From Syntrophomonadaceae bacterium (lineage in GTDB: Bacteria; Bacillota_D; Dethiobacteria; DTU022), in NCBI GenBank assembly GCA_003562605.1, contig PWUG01000005.1, positions 1 through 15,481 on the forward strand: a DNA stretch of 15,481 bases, given 5' to 3'. Shown piece after piece: positions 7,111-15,481 of the stretch. Position numbers and translations under genes: made by a program. The notes under the pieces were generated by a model. The model was given only the letters and a program-made list of their open reading frames with translations. It made no database searches and was not told where the DNA came from. Numbering within the stretch: the first letter of the stretch is position 1; the number at the start of each line of letters is the position of its first letter.

Positions 7111-7665
7111 ATGTGTGATCCAGTAACAATCACTTTTGCGGCGGTAGCGGCGGCCGGAGCCGGGGGAGGTCAGGCGTTGTCTATCCGACAACAACACAAG
7201 GCCGCCAAGGCGCAGTCTAAGGCTGTCCAAGAGGCAGGACATTTAGACTATCAATCTCTGTTAAGACAGTACCAAGAGTCTAATGAAGACGCTGCCCGCC
7301 AGGGACTTCAAAGACAAATCCAGACCGAGCGATATAGAGGCAGACTCCGAGCAACACAGGCTGACTATGGTGTAGCAGGGCAAAGCCCTATGCAACTATT
7401 GAACCAAGCACTGATGGCAGAGCAGTATGACCTGGGAGTTGTAGATTCCAATAGGCAATCGTCCCTTCTTCAGACCAAGGATGCTATGGCGGCTACTCAA
7501 TCAAGAATGGCAGGGCAATTAAACCAGGCCCGAGGCATGACAATGGGTAAGTTTGGTCAGGCATTAGCCATTGGGTCCAGTGCATTAACCGGTGCTCAGG
7601 CAGGGTATAGTTTAGGCCAAGGTGTGAGTGATGTAAGGCCGAAGAAAATAGGAGATTCAACTTAA
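7111..7665 (+). CDS. Internal virion protein B (T7 gp14-like)
   Basis: The 184-residue protein is similar in length to T7 gp14 (196), which is ejected first and forms a pore in the outer membrane. It starts with MCDPVTI and a short hydrophobic Ala/Gly-rich segment (about 7-20), a pattern common at the start of gp14-like proteins. The middle is a long Gln/Ala/Arg-rich helix region (about 25-145; QQHKAAKAQSKAVQEA, RQIQTERYRGRLRATQ). A second Ala/Gly-rich segment lies near the end (about 150-172; ALAIGSSALTGAQAGYSLG). The ATG at 7111 has AAAGGA at 7096-7101. The stop TAA shares a base with the start of the next gene (TAATG). The call rests on position, size, the N-terminal pattern and the composition; no catalytic motif is expected. 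Confidence 0.82.
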   Translation: MCDPVTITFAAVAAAGAGGGQALSIRQQHKAAKAQSKAVQEAGHLDYQSLLRQYQESNEDAARQGLQRQIQTERYRGRLRATQADYGVAGQSPMQLLNQALMAEQYDLGVVDSNRQSSLLQTKDAMAATQSRMAGQLNQARGMTMGKFGQALAIGSSALTGAQAGYSLGQGVSDVRPKKIGDST

Positions 7666-9299
7666 TGGAAAAAAGAAAACGAGGACAACCAGAGGTTCAT
7701 CCCCAGGAGTTCTTCAACCCTATGACCCCGAGGGTCGAGCGTAGTGCAAGGCCAGTGGCCCAGGTAGCTCAGGCCCAACCCCCAAGCAGAACAGGTCAAA
7801 TGATCTCAGAAATGGTTCCTCAAATGAGTCAGAGAGCCTCTTCCTTGTTGAATTTTGTTTCTGATGCACGAGAACGCAAAGGGATAATGTCTGCTCTGGC
7901 CGGAGAAGAACGTCCTGAAAAGGCCTCTGATGCTTTTATTCGGGGTTATGAGCGATACAACGCCATGGCTAAGGTTAATCAATATAGTCGAGCTGTTCAT
8001 GATTTGTACATGACCAGCGGCGATATGACCCCGGAAGAGTTTATACAGGCCAGAGGCGAAGTAGAAGCTGAATTTCTGTTGGGAGCTCCAGAAGAATTTA
8101 TCCGACATTTTGTCCCGAAGGCAGATGAAATAGCCACTCGCTATGACAAACGTGTCATAGAAGACCAACAAAAACACCTTGTTCATGGTCATATTGAGGA
8201 TACCAGACAAAGGATGGAAGCTGAGTATGACCTTGTTATAGGGATGTTGGAAGAAGACCCTGACTTGAATGTAGGGAAAGAGTTACGGAAAAGACTGACT
8301 CAGATCCAAAATGATTCAAAGGAACTGAAGTTGGTGGATCGTAACACTATCTCCCAACACGCTCTTCATGTTGTGGGGCGAAAAGCTGTTATGGACGCTG
8401 ACCCCGACATAATTGAGGATTTTATTTCAGAACCAGATGAATCCGGTTTTGCTTTAAGACACAACCCTGATTTTGGAGACACGGCCTTAAACTATTACCA
8501 GAACGCTTTAACAGCAAAAGATGCTCAAGAACGTCTTCAAGCGCAGGAAGAAGTTAAAGCCCATAAGCAAATGGTAGAAGCTTTCGAGAAGATCTTAATT
8601 GAGAACTTGGAAGAAGGCACACCGGAAGCTCTTCAAAGAGCCAGACAGCTTATAGATGACTGGGGGCCGGATATCTCACCGGCGACTTATCATAGATACC
8701 TGAAGCGGCTTTATGAACAGCAGGACGAGGCTTACTTTGCCAGATCGTCTGCTCCTGAAATGTATGATTTCTTTCATTCACTGGCAATAAGAGGACAGTT
8801 TGCCCCGGAACTCCGGGATATGGCACATAACGTATTGTCCAGGGATGATTATCTGGAATTGACTAAACTCAGCAACAACGCTTTAATGTCTAAACAGAAA
8901 GCCGGGCCGAGTGCCAGCAAATGGTTTAATGATGCAAAAGCTTCAGCCATGAATGTTGCCATGGCATCCGGTGCTGATGATGTTCTCGGGAGATTTTCAG
9001 ATACCCCTGGGGCGGTTGAACGAGGTTTTCTGATTGACAACCTGATGAACCAATGGTTCGCTAATCGAATTAAGGAAGGTACTTACGGTACCGTTACCTG
9101 GGAAGAGGTTAATGAAGTGGCTGAAAAAGCTGTGGATAAGGCTGTAAAACTGTACCCGATTGACACTATTTATCGAGGTGTTAGAGGGGCCGAAGACCAA
9201 CTATATGGTGGTAGCGAAGAAAGAACCCCGGAGAATCTTCTTCAGGATGAAAGAGACGAACTAAGACGAGAACTTGAGATGGAATTGAGAGGTGAATAA
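7665..9299 (+). CDS. Internal virion protein C (T7 gp15 position), shorter than usual
   Basis: The protein has 544 residues, against 747 for T7 gp15, which forms the periplasmic part of the DNA ejection channel with gp16. The sequence is almost entirely hydrophilic and helical, rich in Glu, Arg, Gln and Ala. A proline-rich N-terminus (about 1-50) is followed by many helical repeats (for example EEVKAHKQMVEAFEKILIE). No membrane segment and no enzyme motif are seen. The ATG at 7665 overlaps the previous stop and has AGGAG at 7650-7654. The C-terminus is a strongly charged helix (DERDELRRELEMELRGE). Identification rests mainly on gene order between the gp14-like and gp16-like genes and on composition; sequence similarity to T7 gp15 is not obvious by eye. 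Confidence 0.7.
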   Translation: MEKRKRGQPEVHPQEFFNPMTPRVERSARPVAQVAQAQPPSRTGQMISEMVPQMSQRASSLLNFVSDARERKGIMSALAGEERPEKASDAFIRGYERYNAMAKVNQYSRAVHDLYMTSGDMTPEEFIQARGEVEAEFLLGAPEEFIRHFVPKADEIATRYDKRVIEDQQKHLVHGHIEDTRQRMEAEYDLVIGMLEEDPDLNVGKELRKRLTQIQNDSKELKLVDRNTISQHALHVVGRKAVMDADPDIIEDFISEPDESGFALRHNPDFGDTALNYYQNALTAKDAQERLQAQEEVKAHKQMVEAFEKILIENLEEGTPEALQRARQLIDDWGPDISPATYHRYLKRLYEQQDEAYFARSSAPEMYDFFHSLAIRGQFAPELRDMAHNVLSRDDYLELTKLSNNALMSKQKAGPSASKWFNDAKASAMNVAMASGADDVLGRFSDTPGAVERGFLIDNLMNQWFANRIKEGTYGTVTWEEVNEVAEKAVDKAVKLYPIDTIYRGVRGAEDQLYGGSEERTPENLLQDERDELRRELEMELRGE

Positions 9300-9301
9300 A
9301 G

Positions 9302-12300
9302 GTGCCAATACATTTAGAAAAAGATACCCCAGGCTTTTGGGATCAGTTACGCAAGCGTAGACAGGAAGTCCAGGACTGGCGACAAGAACGTCAAGAAGCC
9401 CGAGAAGAGCGAGAAGAAGCCAAGCGGCCTGAGTGGACTCCTGAACGGATCACAAAAGCTCTGGATGAAGGTGAACTGGATACCCAAACTGCCCGGCAGC
9501 TTTATACCACCTATGGTATGCAAACGGACTACTGGAACTTAACCCCTTATCAAATCCGTACTGCCCGTGAGTTGGGCATGTTGAACGCTGAACAAGCCTT
9601 GAGTATTCTTGACCGTCAAGATCAGCCTTACTGGTGGCATACCCGTGACCTGTTAAGAGGTATTGCCACCGGCACAAAGGATTACCTGGAAAATATGTCC
9701 GTCCAAACCGGTAGGCTTGTAAATTGGGCCACTGGTCGAGATGATGATTGGACATTTACAGAGGAACCGGATAAGCCTGAAGCCCTTCCCGGAGAACTTA
9801 CATCGAAGATAACCGAGTGGGGTTTGGCTTTTGGTACCGCTGGTAAAGCCCTCCAAGGTGCCGGAGTGTTAGGAGCCTTTGTTAACAGTGCCAGGATGAA
9901 ATCTCTGGCAGCTTCCAATCCGGCAGTTGCCAACTTTGTACAGGCGGCTGTTGTGGGTGGAGTTAAAGGTGCCGCTGCTGATTATGTTTCTCTTGACCCG
10001 TATGACGGCCGTGTTGCTGACTTGATGGAAGAGAAGGGAATCCTTCCAGAGTTTCTGATGTTTATGACATCTGATGAAGACAACCCGGAAGCCTGGGAGA
10101 GGTTTAAAAATGTTGCAGAAGGCCTATTCATAGGTACCGCTTTAGAAGCTGTCATGTTGGGGGCCAGATCGTTAAGGGCCGCTAAGTTAAACAAACATGG
10201 TGGAAGCACAGAAGCGTTAACCAGGGAAGCGATGGAGCATTCCGATCCAAGGATAAGCAGAGCTTTCCGTCAAGGCCAGGAGCAAGCTGAACAAGCAGCA
10301 GCCGCAGAAGCCGCAAGACAGAGAGAAATCCTGTTCAGGAAGTTTAAGGAACCGGCTGAAACGGCGGCTGAGAAAGCAAGAGAAATTAAGTTCAGACAAT
10401 TCCAAGACCCTGGAAAACCAAAAAAGAAGATCGCAACCAAGGCTGTTACAAAAGGAGTCGGTGAAGCCGGTGTAACCCCTGAGGCGGTTGTGGATGAAAT
10501 CCGTGGAACCAGAGCACCTGAGGCTGTTATTGAAGAACGAATCGCCGCTATCACTCGAAGTGAAGCTGATAGAAAAGCTGCGGTAGAAGCCCTCCAGGAC
10601 TTTGTAAGAGGACACGACGCTAAACCGGCGGATCAGGCTATAGCTAAGACCATTGAAAGTTTGGATGGTGAGGTTCACCGTTTATTGGATGTTGTCTACA
10701 AACACTCTGAACCGGGCATGAAAGCTGCCAGAGGTTTAGGACAAACCCACGCTATAACTCAGGAAAAAGCCGCCAGGATGTTATCTGAAGTTACAGGAGG
10801 ATCTCCTGATACAGTTCTGAATACTGCAAGATCCTTGTTTACCGATGTTAAAGATGTGACCCATAAAGTCCACGCAATGTACCGTTTATTTGCCGGTTAC
10901 ACGGAAGATTTGGTTCAAATGGCCCGCCAATACGACGGGAGTTATGAACAGTTGGCCCGGTTAACTGAGCATTTTCAGGTCTACCGGGAGTTTCAGATGA
11001 TGGTTAATGGTATGAGAAGCGAGTCAGGACGGTTACTTGATATGCACAAGATTAAGGTAGGCCGGGCCAGATTTGACTTCTCCCAGGTTGACTGGCAGAA
11101 CGTGCCAGACTCCTTGAAAGCAGCGAAACAACCGTGGGAACGTATCATTAAGGACTTTGCCAATCAGCCGGATCTCTATTCCCAGGCTAAGATGGCACGT
11201 TCCTGGGGGCATACCTTGCCATACTGGTTCCTCAGATACGCCCAGGCAAACATATTGTGGGGGCCGGTAACTCATGCAGTTAACATATCCTCACAGGTTG
11301 CAGCCACAACCTACCGTACTTTGGCAAGAGGTATTGTCAGTGCAGCCACATCATTGAAGACAGGCAATCTGGATCACCTTAAAGCATTTGCAAAAGAACA
11401 GTTAGGTGTGGGCCACGCTTTTAAGGTTGCCTTTGAAGGATCAGCCCATCCGATAAAACACTTTAAGAGAGCATTAACAACCCGTGCTGTTGAAGGTATC
11501 CCATTCCGGGAAGCCATCCAGCGAGATCCAAACTTAGGTACCTTTTATAAAGCTCTGATAGGAGCCAAAGGTATTATAGATCCTGCCATTAAGGTGGATG
11601 ACTTTGTTAGGATTAAGAGAAGCCTGGGAAGCAGTTCATTGGCTAAATTAGGGAGTATGGTCGATACCACATTGACCTTACCATTCCATGCTTTGGCTGG
11701 AGTAGATGAGGTATTTAAAGGTATCGGAACGCTTTCTAATTATTATGGTGCAGTTTACCGGGAAGGTATGAAGAGAGGTTTGAAAGGTCGAGCCTTAGAT
11801 CAGTTCTTTAATGACTCCATTTACCGTGGCGACTTTCCGAAACTAAGAAAAGCCATGGATCAAACCGAAGCCCTTACACAACAACAGCGACTACAGCTTA
11901 TGGAAGTCTCACGCCCTAAAACCTGGGCTGAGAGTGTAGGCGTAGGAAAACAGATCACATACCAGGACGATCTTGGACACGGTTTCTTTGGGAGACTTCA
12001 AAGTCCATTAGGTACACCGGCTGGAACGGCGGTTCGAGTTGCCGGTGCTCCATTCTATAAAACCCTGGTAAACTTGATGAAATACTCCATGCGCAACTCT
12101 CCATTAGGGTTGTTGTCAGGCCATGTCCATAAACAACTTAAAAAAGGTGGAATGGACATGTGGGAAACCATCACCAGGATGGCAATGGGCGGGGCCATTA
12201 TGTCATATGCTTGGCATAAGTACGACTCCGGTGAACTTACCGGCAGACTCCCCCATGACCAGTTAACAATCCTTAGAGAAGCCGGAATCCAGGAATACGC

Positions 12301-13213
12301 AATGTTTAACCGGGAGACCAACCATTGGGTTGACTACCGGAGAAGTGACCCCTTCGGCGCTATGATGGCTATTGCCGCTGATTTGAAAATGGCAATGGAT
12401 ATTTATGACCTTTATGAAGAAGACGAAGAGCTTGAAGACAAGTTTGCTGAAGTCTTTGCTGCTGTTGCCATGGCCTTTGTTGAGCCAACGGTTAACGCCA
12501 CCTTCATGAGGGGAATGAAAGATTTCCTTAGACTTGTTATGGAGCCGGAATCACCCGGTTTTGCTGAAGGTCTGAAGCGTTTCTCTGTGGATCTGTTCGG
12601 TAGAGCGATCCCCACAAACACCGCTATTAAATGGTTCCGCTCAGAATTTACTGCTGATGAGTATTTCAGGGAGGTTAACACATACATGGATCAGATCTGG
12701 GCTATGATTAACCCGGATAGATTGATTGTCAGACGTGATCCTATCTTCGGTGAGAAGGTGGAAAGAACTGAGAGGTTCATGTATGCCCTAAGACAGGATG
12801 AGATGACTCTTGATCCGGTGTTATTGGAAATGGTTAAGGTTGGTGCGAACGTGGAGCCTATACGAAGCACCCTGGAATGGGCAGGACGTCGACAAAAAAT
12901 CACACCCCGAGAACGAGAAAGGTTTTATGAAATCTATGAATCGTTGAATCCTCGTGAAGGTTTAACACGTCTAATAAATAGCCCAAGCTATAAAAACATA
13001 GGAGATCTGGAGACAAGGGCAACCATGATTAAGGACATGATCTCAGAATATCGAAAGGTAGCCCGAAACGAATTCTTCGGAAGAGATCCAGTAAAGGTTC
13101 AGGAGTTAAGAAAACGTTTAGAACTTAAACAAGAACGGATGTTAGGTTTAAGACCGTCCGTTCATCCGTCAACATCATTATATAAATTTATAAAGGAGGA
13201 TAAGGAAGAATGA
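9302..13213 (+). CDS. Large internal virion protein D (T7 gp16-like), no visible lysozyme-type domain
   Basis: At 1303 residues it is close to T7 gp16 (1318), the largest ejection protein, which spans the cell envelope. The start is GTG at 9302: the frame is closed by TGA at 9293-9295, so this is the first usable start, and GAGAGG lies at 9287-9292. Residues 17-43 are a highly charged helix. A motif region around 172-290 (EWGLAFGTAGKAL, AADYVSLDPYDGR, FKNVAEGLFIGTALEAVMLG) resembles large virion proteins of many T7-like phages. Residues about 320-390 are an Ala/Glu/Lys-rich linker. Later parts include a semi-hydrophobic stretch from about 653 (LWGPVTHAVNISSQVAATTY) and PFYKTLVNLMKYSMRNSPLG (about 917-937). 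T7 gp16 starts with a lytic transglycosylase domain, and I do not see one here. The stop overlaps the fibre start as ATGA. Confidence 0.85.
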   Translation: MPIHLEKDTPGFWDQLRKRRQEVQDWRQERQEAREEREEAKRPEWTPERITKALDEGELDTQTARQLYTTYGMQTDYWNLTPYQIRTARELGMLNAEQALSILDRQDQPYWWHTRDLLRGIATGTKDYLENMSVQTGRLVNWATGRDDDWTFTEEPDKPEALPGELTSKITEWGLAFGTAGKALQGAGVLGAFVNSARMKSLAASNPAVANFVQAAVVGGVKGAAADYVSLDPYDGRVADLMEEKGILPEFLMFMTSDEDNPEAWERFKNVAEGLFIGTALEAVMLGARSLRAAKLNKHGGSTEALTREAMEHSDPRISRAFRQGQEQAEQAAAAEAARQREILFRKFKEPAETAAEKAREIKFRQFQDPGKPKKKIATKAVTKGVGEAGVTPEAVVDEIRGTRAPEAVIEERIAAITRSEADRKAAVEALQDFVRGHDAKPADQAIAKTIESLDGEVHRLLDVVYKHSEPGMKAARGLGQTHAITQEKAARMLSEVTGGSPDTVLNTARSLFTDVKDVTHKVHAMYRLFAGYTEDLVQMARQYDGSYEQLARLTEHFQVYREFQMMVNGMRSESGRLLDMHKIKVGRARFDFSQVDWQNVPDSLKAAKQPWERIIKDFANQPDLYSQAKMARSWGHTLPYWFLRYAQANILWGPVTHAVNISSQVAATTYRTLARGIVSAATSLKTGNLDHLKAFAKEQLGVGHAFKVAFEGSAHPIKHFKRALTTRAVEGIPFREAIQRDPNLGTFYKALIGAKGIIDPAIKVDDFVRIKRSLGSSSLAKLGSMVDTTLTLPFHALAGVDEVFKGIGTLSNYYGAVYREGMKRGLKGRALDQFFNDSIYRGDFPKLRKAMDQTEALTQQQRLQLMEVSRPKTWAESVGVGKQITYQDDLGHGFFGRLQSPLGTPAGTAVRVAGAPFYKTLVNLMKYSMRNSPLGLLSGHVHKQLKKGGMDMWETITRMAMGGAIMSYAWHKYDSGELTGRLPHDQLTILREAGIQEYAMFNRETNHWVDYRRSDPFGAMMAIAADLKMAMDIYDLYEEDEELEDKFAEVFAAVAMAFVEPTVNATFMRGMKDFLRLVMEPESPGFAEGLKRFSVDLFGRAIPTNTAIKWFRSEFTADEYFREVNTYMDQIWAMINPDRLIVRRDPIFGEKVERTERFMYALRQDEMTLDPVLLEMVKVGANVEPIRSTLEWAGRRQKITPRERERFYEIYESLNPREGLTRLINSPSYKNIGDLETRATMIKDMISEYRKVARNEFFGRDPVKVQELRKRLELKQERMLGLRPSVHPSTSLYKFIKEDKEE
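10318..10431 (+). repeat. Short internal repeat in the linker of the large virion protein
   Basis: Within the charged linker, two units read 'RQREILFRKFKEPAE' and 'KAREIKFRQFQDPGK', about 22-24 residues apart. The DNA of the two units has diverged, so the resemblance is mainly at protein level. It may be a repeated helical element or a chance feature of biased composition. Confidence 0.5.
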
Positions 13214-15481
13214 GTCAATCATCGTTATTAACCCGAGTCTCATATACAGCCGAGCAAGATCAAACAGATTTTGCGGTGCCGTTCGGATATATCCATAAGA
13301 CTCATGTTCAGGTATACATTAACAGTATCCCACAGACAGTAGGATCGGATTATACTTGGTTAAACGATGGTATGATTCAGTTTACCTTCGGAGTGGCTGC
13401 TGGTGCCGTTGTTTATATCCGGAGAAGGACACCGATCGACGAACGGTTTGTCGTGTTCCAGGATGGTTCTTTCTTAAATGAGAACCATATGAACACCGAC
13501 AGTAACCAAATGTTTTATAAACTTCAGGAAATACTGGACTGGTCCACCATAACGGACCCATCATTTTATAGTATGGAACAACTCCATGACATCTTGTGGG
13601 GTTGGTTAGATGGTAGCTGGTTCGTTGACGAACTCCGGAAACCTCTATGGTATTTACAGGAGATATGGGGTTGGAGTGCTTTATTTGAGCCTGAGATATT
13701 TGAAGGTGATGTTTGGCAGAATGTTTTAGATGCTCTACCAGATCGTATACACGGGGCGGAGATTCGCCTGGATGACGCTGAACATACGATTGACTTACAG
13801 GCTGGGTATATTGATGAGATTAATCAGACCATCTCCAATGCTCAAATAACTATGGACGGTATGAATGCTTTAATTTCTTTAAAAGCAGACCAAGTGACCG
13901 TCGAAGAGTTATTGATTCGTATGACCGGGGCTGAGATAGCCATTGATGGTGTCGAGGCATCCATTACATTAAATGTTATGGAGGCAATACACACCCTTGA
14001 GGGGACGGTTAATTATCAGGCCGGACAGTTGGCCTTGTTGACCAACCATTTCTACGTCAAGCTGGATAACAACGGGTACGTGACAGGCTTTGGTCTGTAT
14101 AATGATGGTCCAGGAGAAAGTGGTTTTATCGTGATGGCTGACAAGTTTGGGATCATTGCCCCCGGTGGAACCGGAACTCCTAAAGCCCCGTTTGTAGTAG
14201 ACACAGAAACCGGACTGGTTGGTATTGATGGTGCTTTGATTGTTAAAGGGTCCATTGCTGCTGATCGGGTGATGGTGGGGGACATAGATATTTTTATGCT
14301 CCAAGGTGCCAGTGGGCTGGTTTGGGCTATGGATGAGTGTGCTCATATGCAGACAGCTAAACAAGACGCTGTTATTAACGACGTAACATTAATTGAAGGT
14401 GGGTATCTAAACACCTCTTTCATTGAAGCAAATTCTATCTTAGCCGATGCTATTGCCGTAGGCACCATTAACCTTCATGATCTTATGAACGCTATTGAGA
14501 TAGACCAACTATGGGATATAAGCGAAGACCTTGTGATGAACAAGGTGGACGCTGTAATAGAGGGTAAAACCCTTATTCAAAAGGGCTTTCTCAACACCGC
14601 CTTCATTGAGGCCAATTCCATTGTGGCTAACAAACTGGTCATTGGAGGCATTAATGCCCTCCAATTAATGAACGGCCCCTCACAGGCCGGTGCTGATAAG
14701 ACCAGTCTGAACACCTCTTTCAATACCCAACGAGTAGGTATCCAGTCGGCCCAGGCGGTTGTTAATTCGGTTTATAATGCCAGTTACGCTAAGAACCTGT
14801 CAGACCAGTTGCAAACCCTCCATGACCAGGCCATTCTTGGAGGACACGTTATTATCCAAGGTGGGTATCTGAACGCCAACCTGATTGGGGCCAACACAAT
14901 CTTTGCGGACCACATCATTGCCGGTCAGATCACAACCGAGAAGATCAATGGCGGGGCTGTGACAACAGGCAAGATAGGGCCTAACGCTGTGTCGTCTTCC
15001 GCCCACTATATGTGGCACCCACCAGCGGAAGTTACCAAACAAGGACACAGTAATGGCTGGTTTGATAACCAACGTCCGTGGAATTTTACTGTCAGGTCAG
15101 GGAGTGTTGCAACGTCTGGATACCCCATACATGTGGATATTGATTTTATTTTTTATTGGATGTGGAATAGTACAAACCCACAAACCACTCTTGACTTAGG
15201 CAACTTTGCGACACGGATTGTCCGGCAGACAGGAAGCACATACACGCCTGTCAGAACTTTACCAATGATATTCGCCACAAGTCAAATATGGGATGGTAAC
15301 ATCAACAACAATGTTTATACGACAGCCTACGCACAGCAACGTTATCGTTTTATAAATCAGCCAGGGGCGGGCCTTCACTCCTTTCATATACAAGGGAGTT
15401 ACTATCACCCACAAGTATGGGATATAAGTAGAGGTACCGCTTATATCTACTTAGCAAACATGTCTTTAACGGAGTTCAAAC
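13210..15481 (+). CDS. Tail fibre: T7-type anchor fused to a tail-tip-like (DUF1983/gpJ-like) module; 3' end outside window
   Basis: The frame is open from ATG 13210 to the window end (757 codons). AAGGAGG (13193-13199) precedes the start, which overlaps the previous stop. Residues 1-110 follow the T7 gp17 anchor: TRVSYTAEQDQTDFAVPFGY, a 'DYTW...IQFT' middle, and VVFQDGSFLNENHMNTDSNQ matching T7 'LVDFTDGSILRAYDLNVAQ'. This part binds the tail in T7. Residues 111-172 are rich in Trp. Residues about 180-275 have repeats like 'AEIAIDGVEASITL' seen in tail-tip proteins. Residues about 281-360 (GLYNDGPGESGFIVMADKFG, then APFVVDTETGLVGIDGALIV) resemble the DUF1983 region of lambda gpJ-type proteins. 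Three GGYLN modules follow, then a beta-rich C-terminal part (about 596-757), probably receptor-binding. Its last visible residues (AYIYLANMSLTEFK) look near the true end. Confidence 0.88.
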   Translation, partial: MSQSSLLTRVSYTAEQDQTDFAVPFGYIHKTHVQVYINSIPQTVGSDYTWLNDGMIQFTFGVAAGAVVYIRRRTPIDERFVVFQDGSFLNENHMNTDSNQMFYKLQEILDWSTITDPSFYSMEQLHDILWGWLDGSWFVDELRKPLWYLQEIWGWSALFEPEIFEGDVWQNVLDALPDRIHGAEIRLDDAEHTIDLQAGYIDEINQTISNAQITMDGMNALISLKADQVTVEELLIRMTGAEIAIDGVEASITLNVMEAIHTLEGTVNYQAGQLALLTNHFYVKLDNNGYVTGFGLYNDGPGESGFIVMADKFGIIAPGGTGTPKAPFVVDTETGLVGIDGALIVKGSIAADRVMVGDIDIFMLQGASGLVWAMDECAHMQTAKQDAVINDVTLIEGGYLNTSFIEANSILADAIAVGTINLHDLMNAIEIDQLWDISEDLVMNKVDAVIEGKTLIQKGFLNTAFIEANSIVANKLVIGGINALQLMNGPSQAGADKTSLNTSFNTQRVGIQSAQAVVNSVYNASYAKNLSDQLQTLHDQAILGGHVIIQGGYLNANLIGANTIFADHIIAGQITTEKINGGAVTTGKIGPNAVSSSAHYMWHPPAEVTKQGHSNGWFDNQRPWNFTVRSGSVATSGYPIHVDIDFIFYWMWNSTNPQTTLDLGNFATRIVRQTGSTYTPVRTLPMIFATSQIWDGNINNNVYTTAYAQQRYRFINQPGAGLHSFHIQGSYYHPQVWDISRGTAYIYLANMSLTEFK
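14398..14910 (+). repeat. Three repeated 'GGYLN...IEAN.I.AD' modules in the tail fibre
   Basis: The modules read GGYLNTSFIEANSILAD (from 14398), KGFLNTAFIEANSIVAN (from 14581) and GGYLNANLIGANTIFAD (from 14860). Each is preceded by an 'LI(E/Q)' or 'VIIQ' strand and followed by an 'I..G.I' strand, and the first two continue to an 'L..LMN' element. Spacing is about 61 and 93 codons. Such strand repeats are common along the shafts of trimeric fibres and tail-tip proteins, where a turn of the shaft is made by each copy; this reading is inference. Confidence 0.75.

Noticed and set aside
10217..10678. 153-residue open frame on the - strand
   Set aside because: It is antisense to the Ala/Glu/Lys-rich linker of the large virion protein; the Ser/Phe/Leu-rich translation is what that composition gives in reverse.
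13969..14364. 131-residue open frame on the - strand
   Set aside because: It is antisense to the tail fibre gene, whose own frame is intact and recognisable.
1..15481. CRISPR array, tRNA, integrase, insertion sequence or defence genes
   Set aside because: None was seen. The window is filled by virion genes and gaps of 134 bases or less.

Overview
This window is a stretch of the late structural region of a short-tailed (podovirus-type) bacteriophage. All recognisable genes lie on the + strand and are tightly packed. Their order matches T7 genes 9 to 17: scaffold, major capsid, tail adaptor, tail nozzle, four internal virion (ejection) proteins and tail fibre. Both end genes are cut by the window edges. 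No host gene, tRNA, integrase, CRISPR array or mobile element is visible. The host cannot be named. AGGAG-type ribosome sites and Rho-independent terminators show a bacterial host, and an internal ejection core of the T7 kind suggests a Gram-negative one.

Layout: the 3' part of the scaffold gene (1-483); a 134-base leader with a hairpin and a strong ribosome site; the major capsid gene (618-1589); a strong terminator; a capsid decoration or head-fibre gene that T7 lacks at this place (1650-2462); a second strong terminator; the tail adaptor gene (2532-4202), which encodes three tandem copies of a domain that T7 has once; the tail nozzle gene (4206-6650); four ejection-protein genes related in position and partly in sequence to T7 13, 14, 15 and 16 (6647-13213); and a tail fibre gene (13210 to past the window end). 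From the adaptor gene onward the genes are separated by at most 5 bases or overlap (ATGA at 6647 and 13210, TAATG at 7663), so they are probably translated as one coupled polycistronic message. The two terminators should step transcript levels down: capsid highest, decoration lower, tail and core lowest.

How the genes work together: the scaffold and capsid proteins build the prohead and the decoration protein would coat it. The adaptor and nozzle close the portal vertex and form the tail stub, and the fibre attaches there through a T7-type N-terminal anchor. The four internal proteins are likely carried in the head and ejected to carry DNA across the envelope.

The two most unusual points are the triplicated adaptor domain, which would let four chains rather than twelve build a 12-position ring, and the fibre, which joins a T7-type anchor to a module resembling the tail-tip (gpJ-like) proteins of long-tailed phages. 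No wholly new system was seen; this is a phage structural module with unusual architecture.
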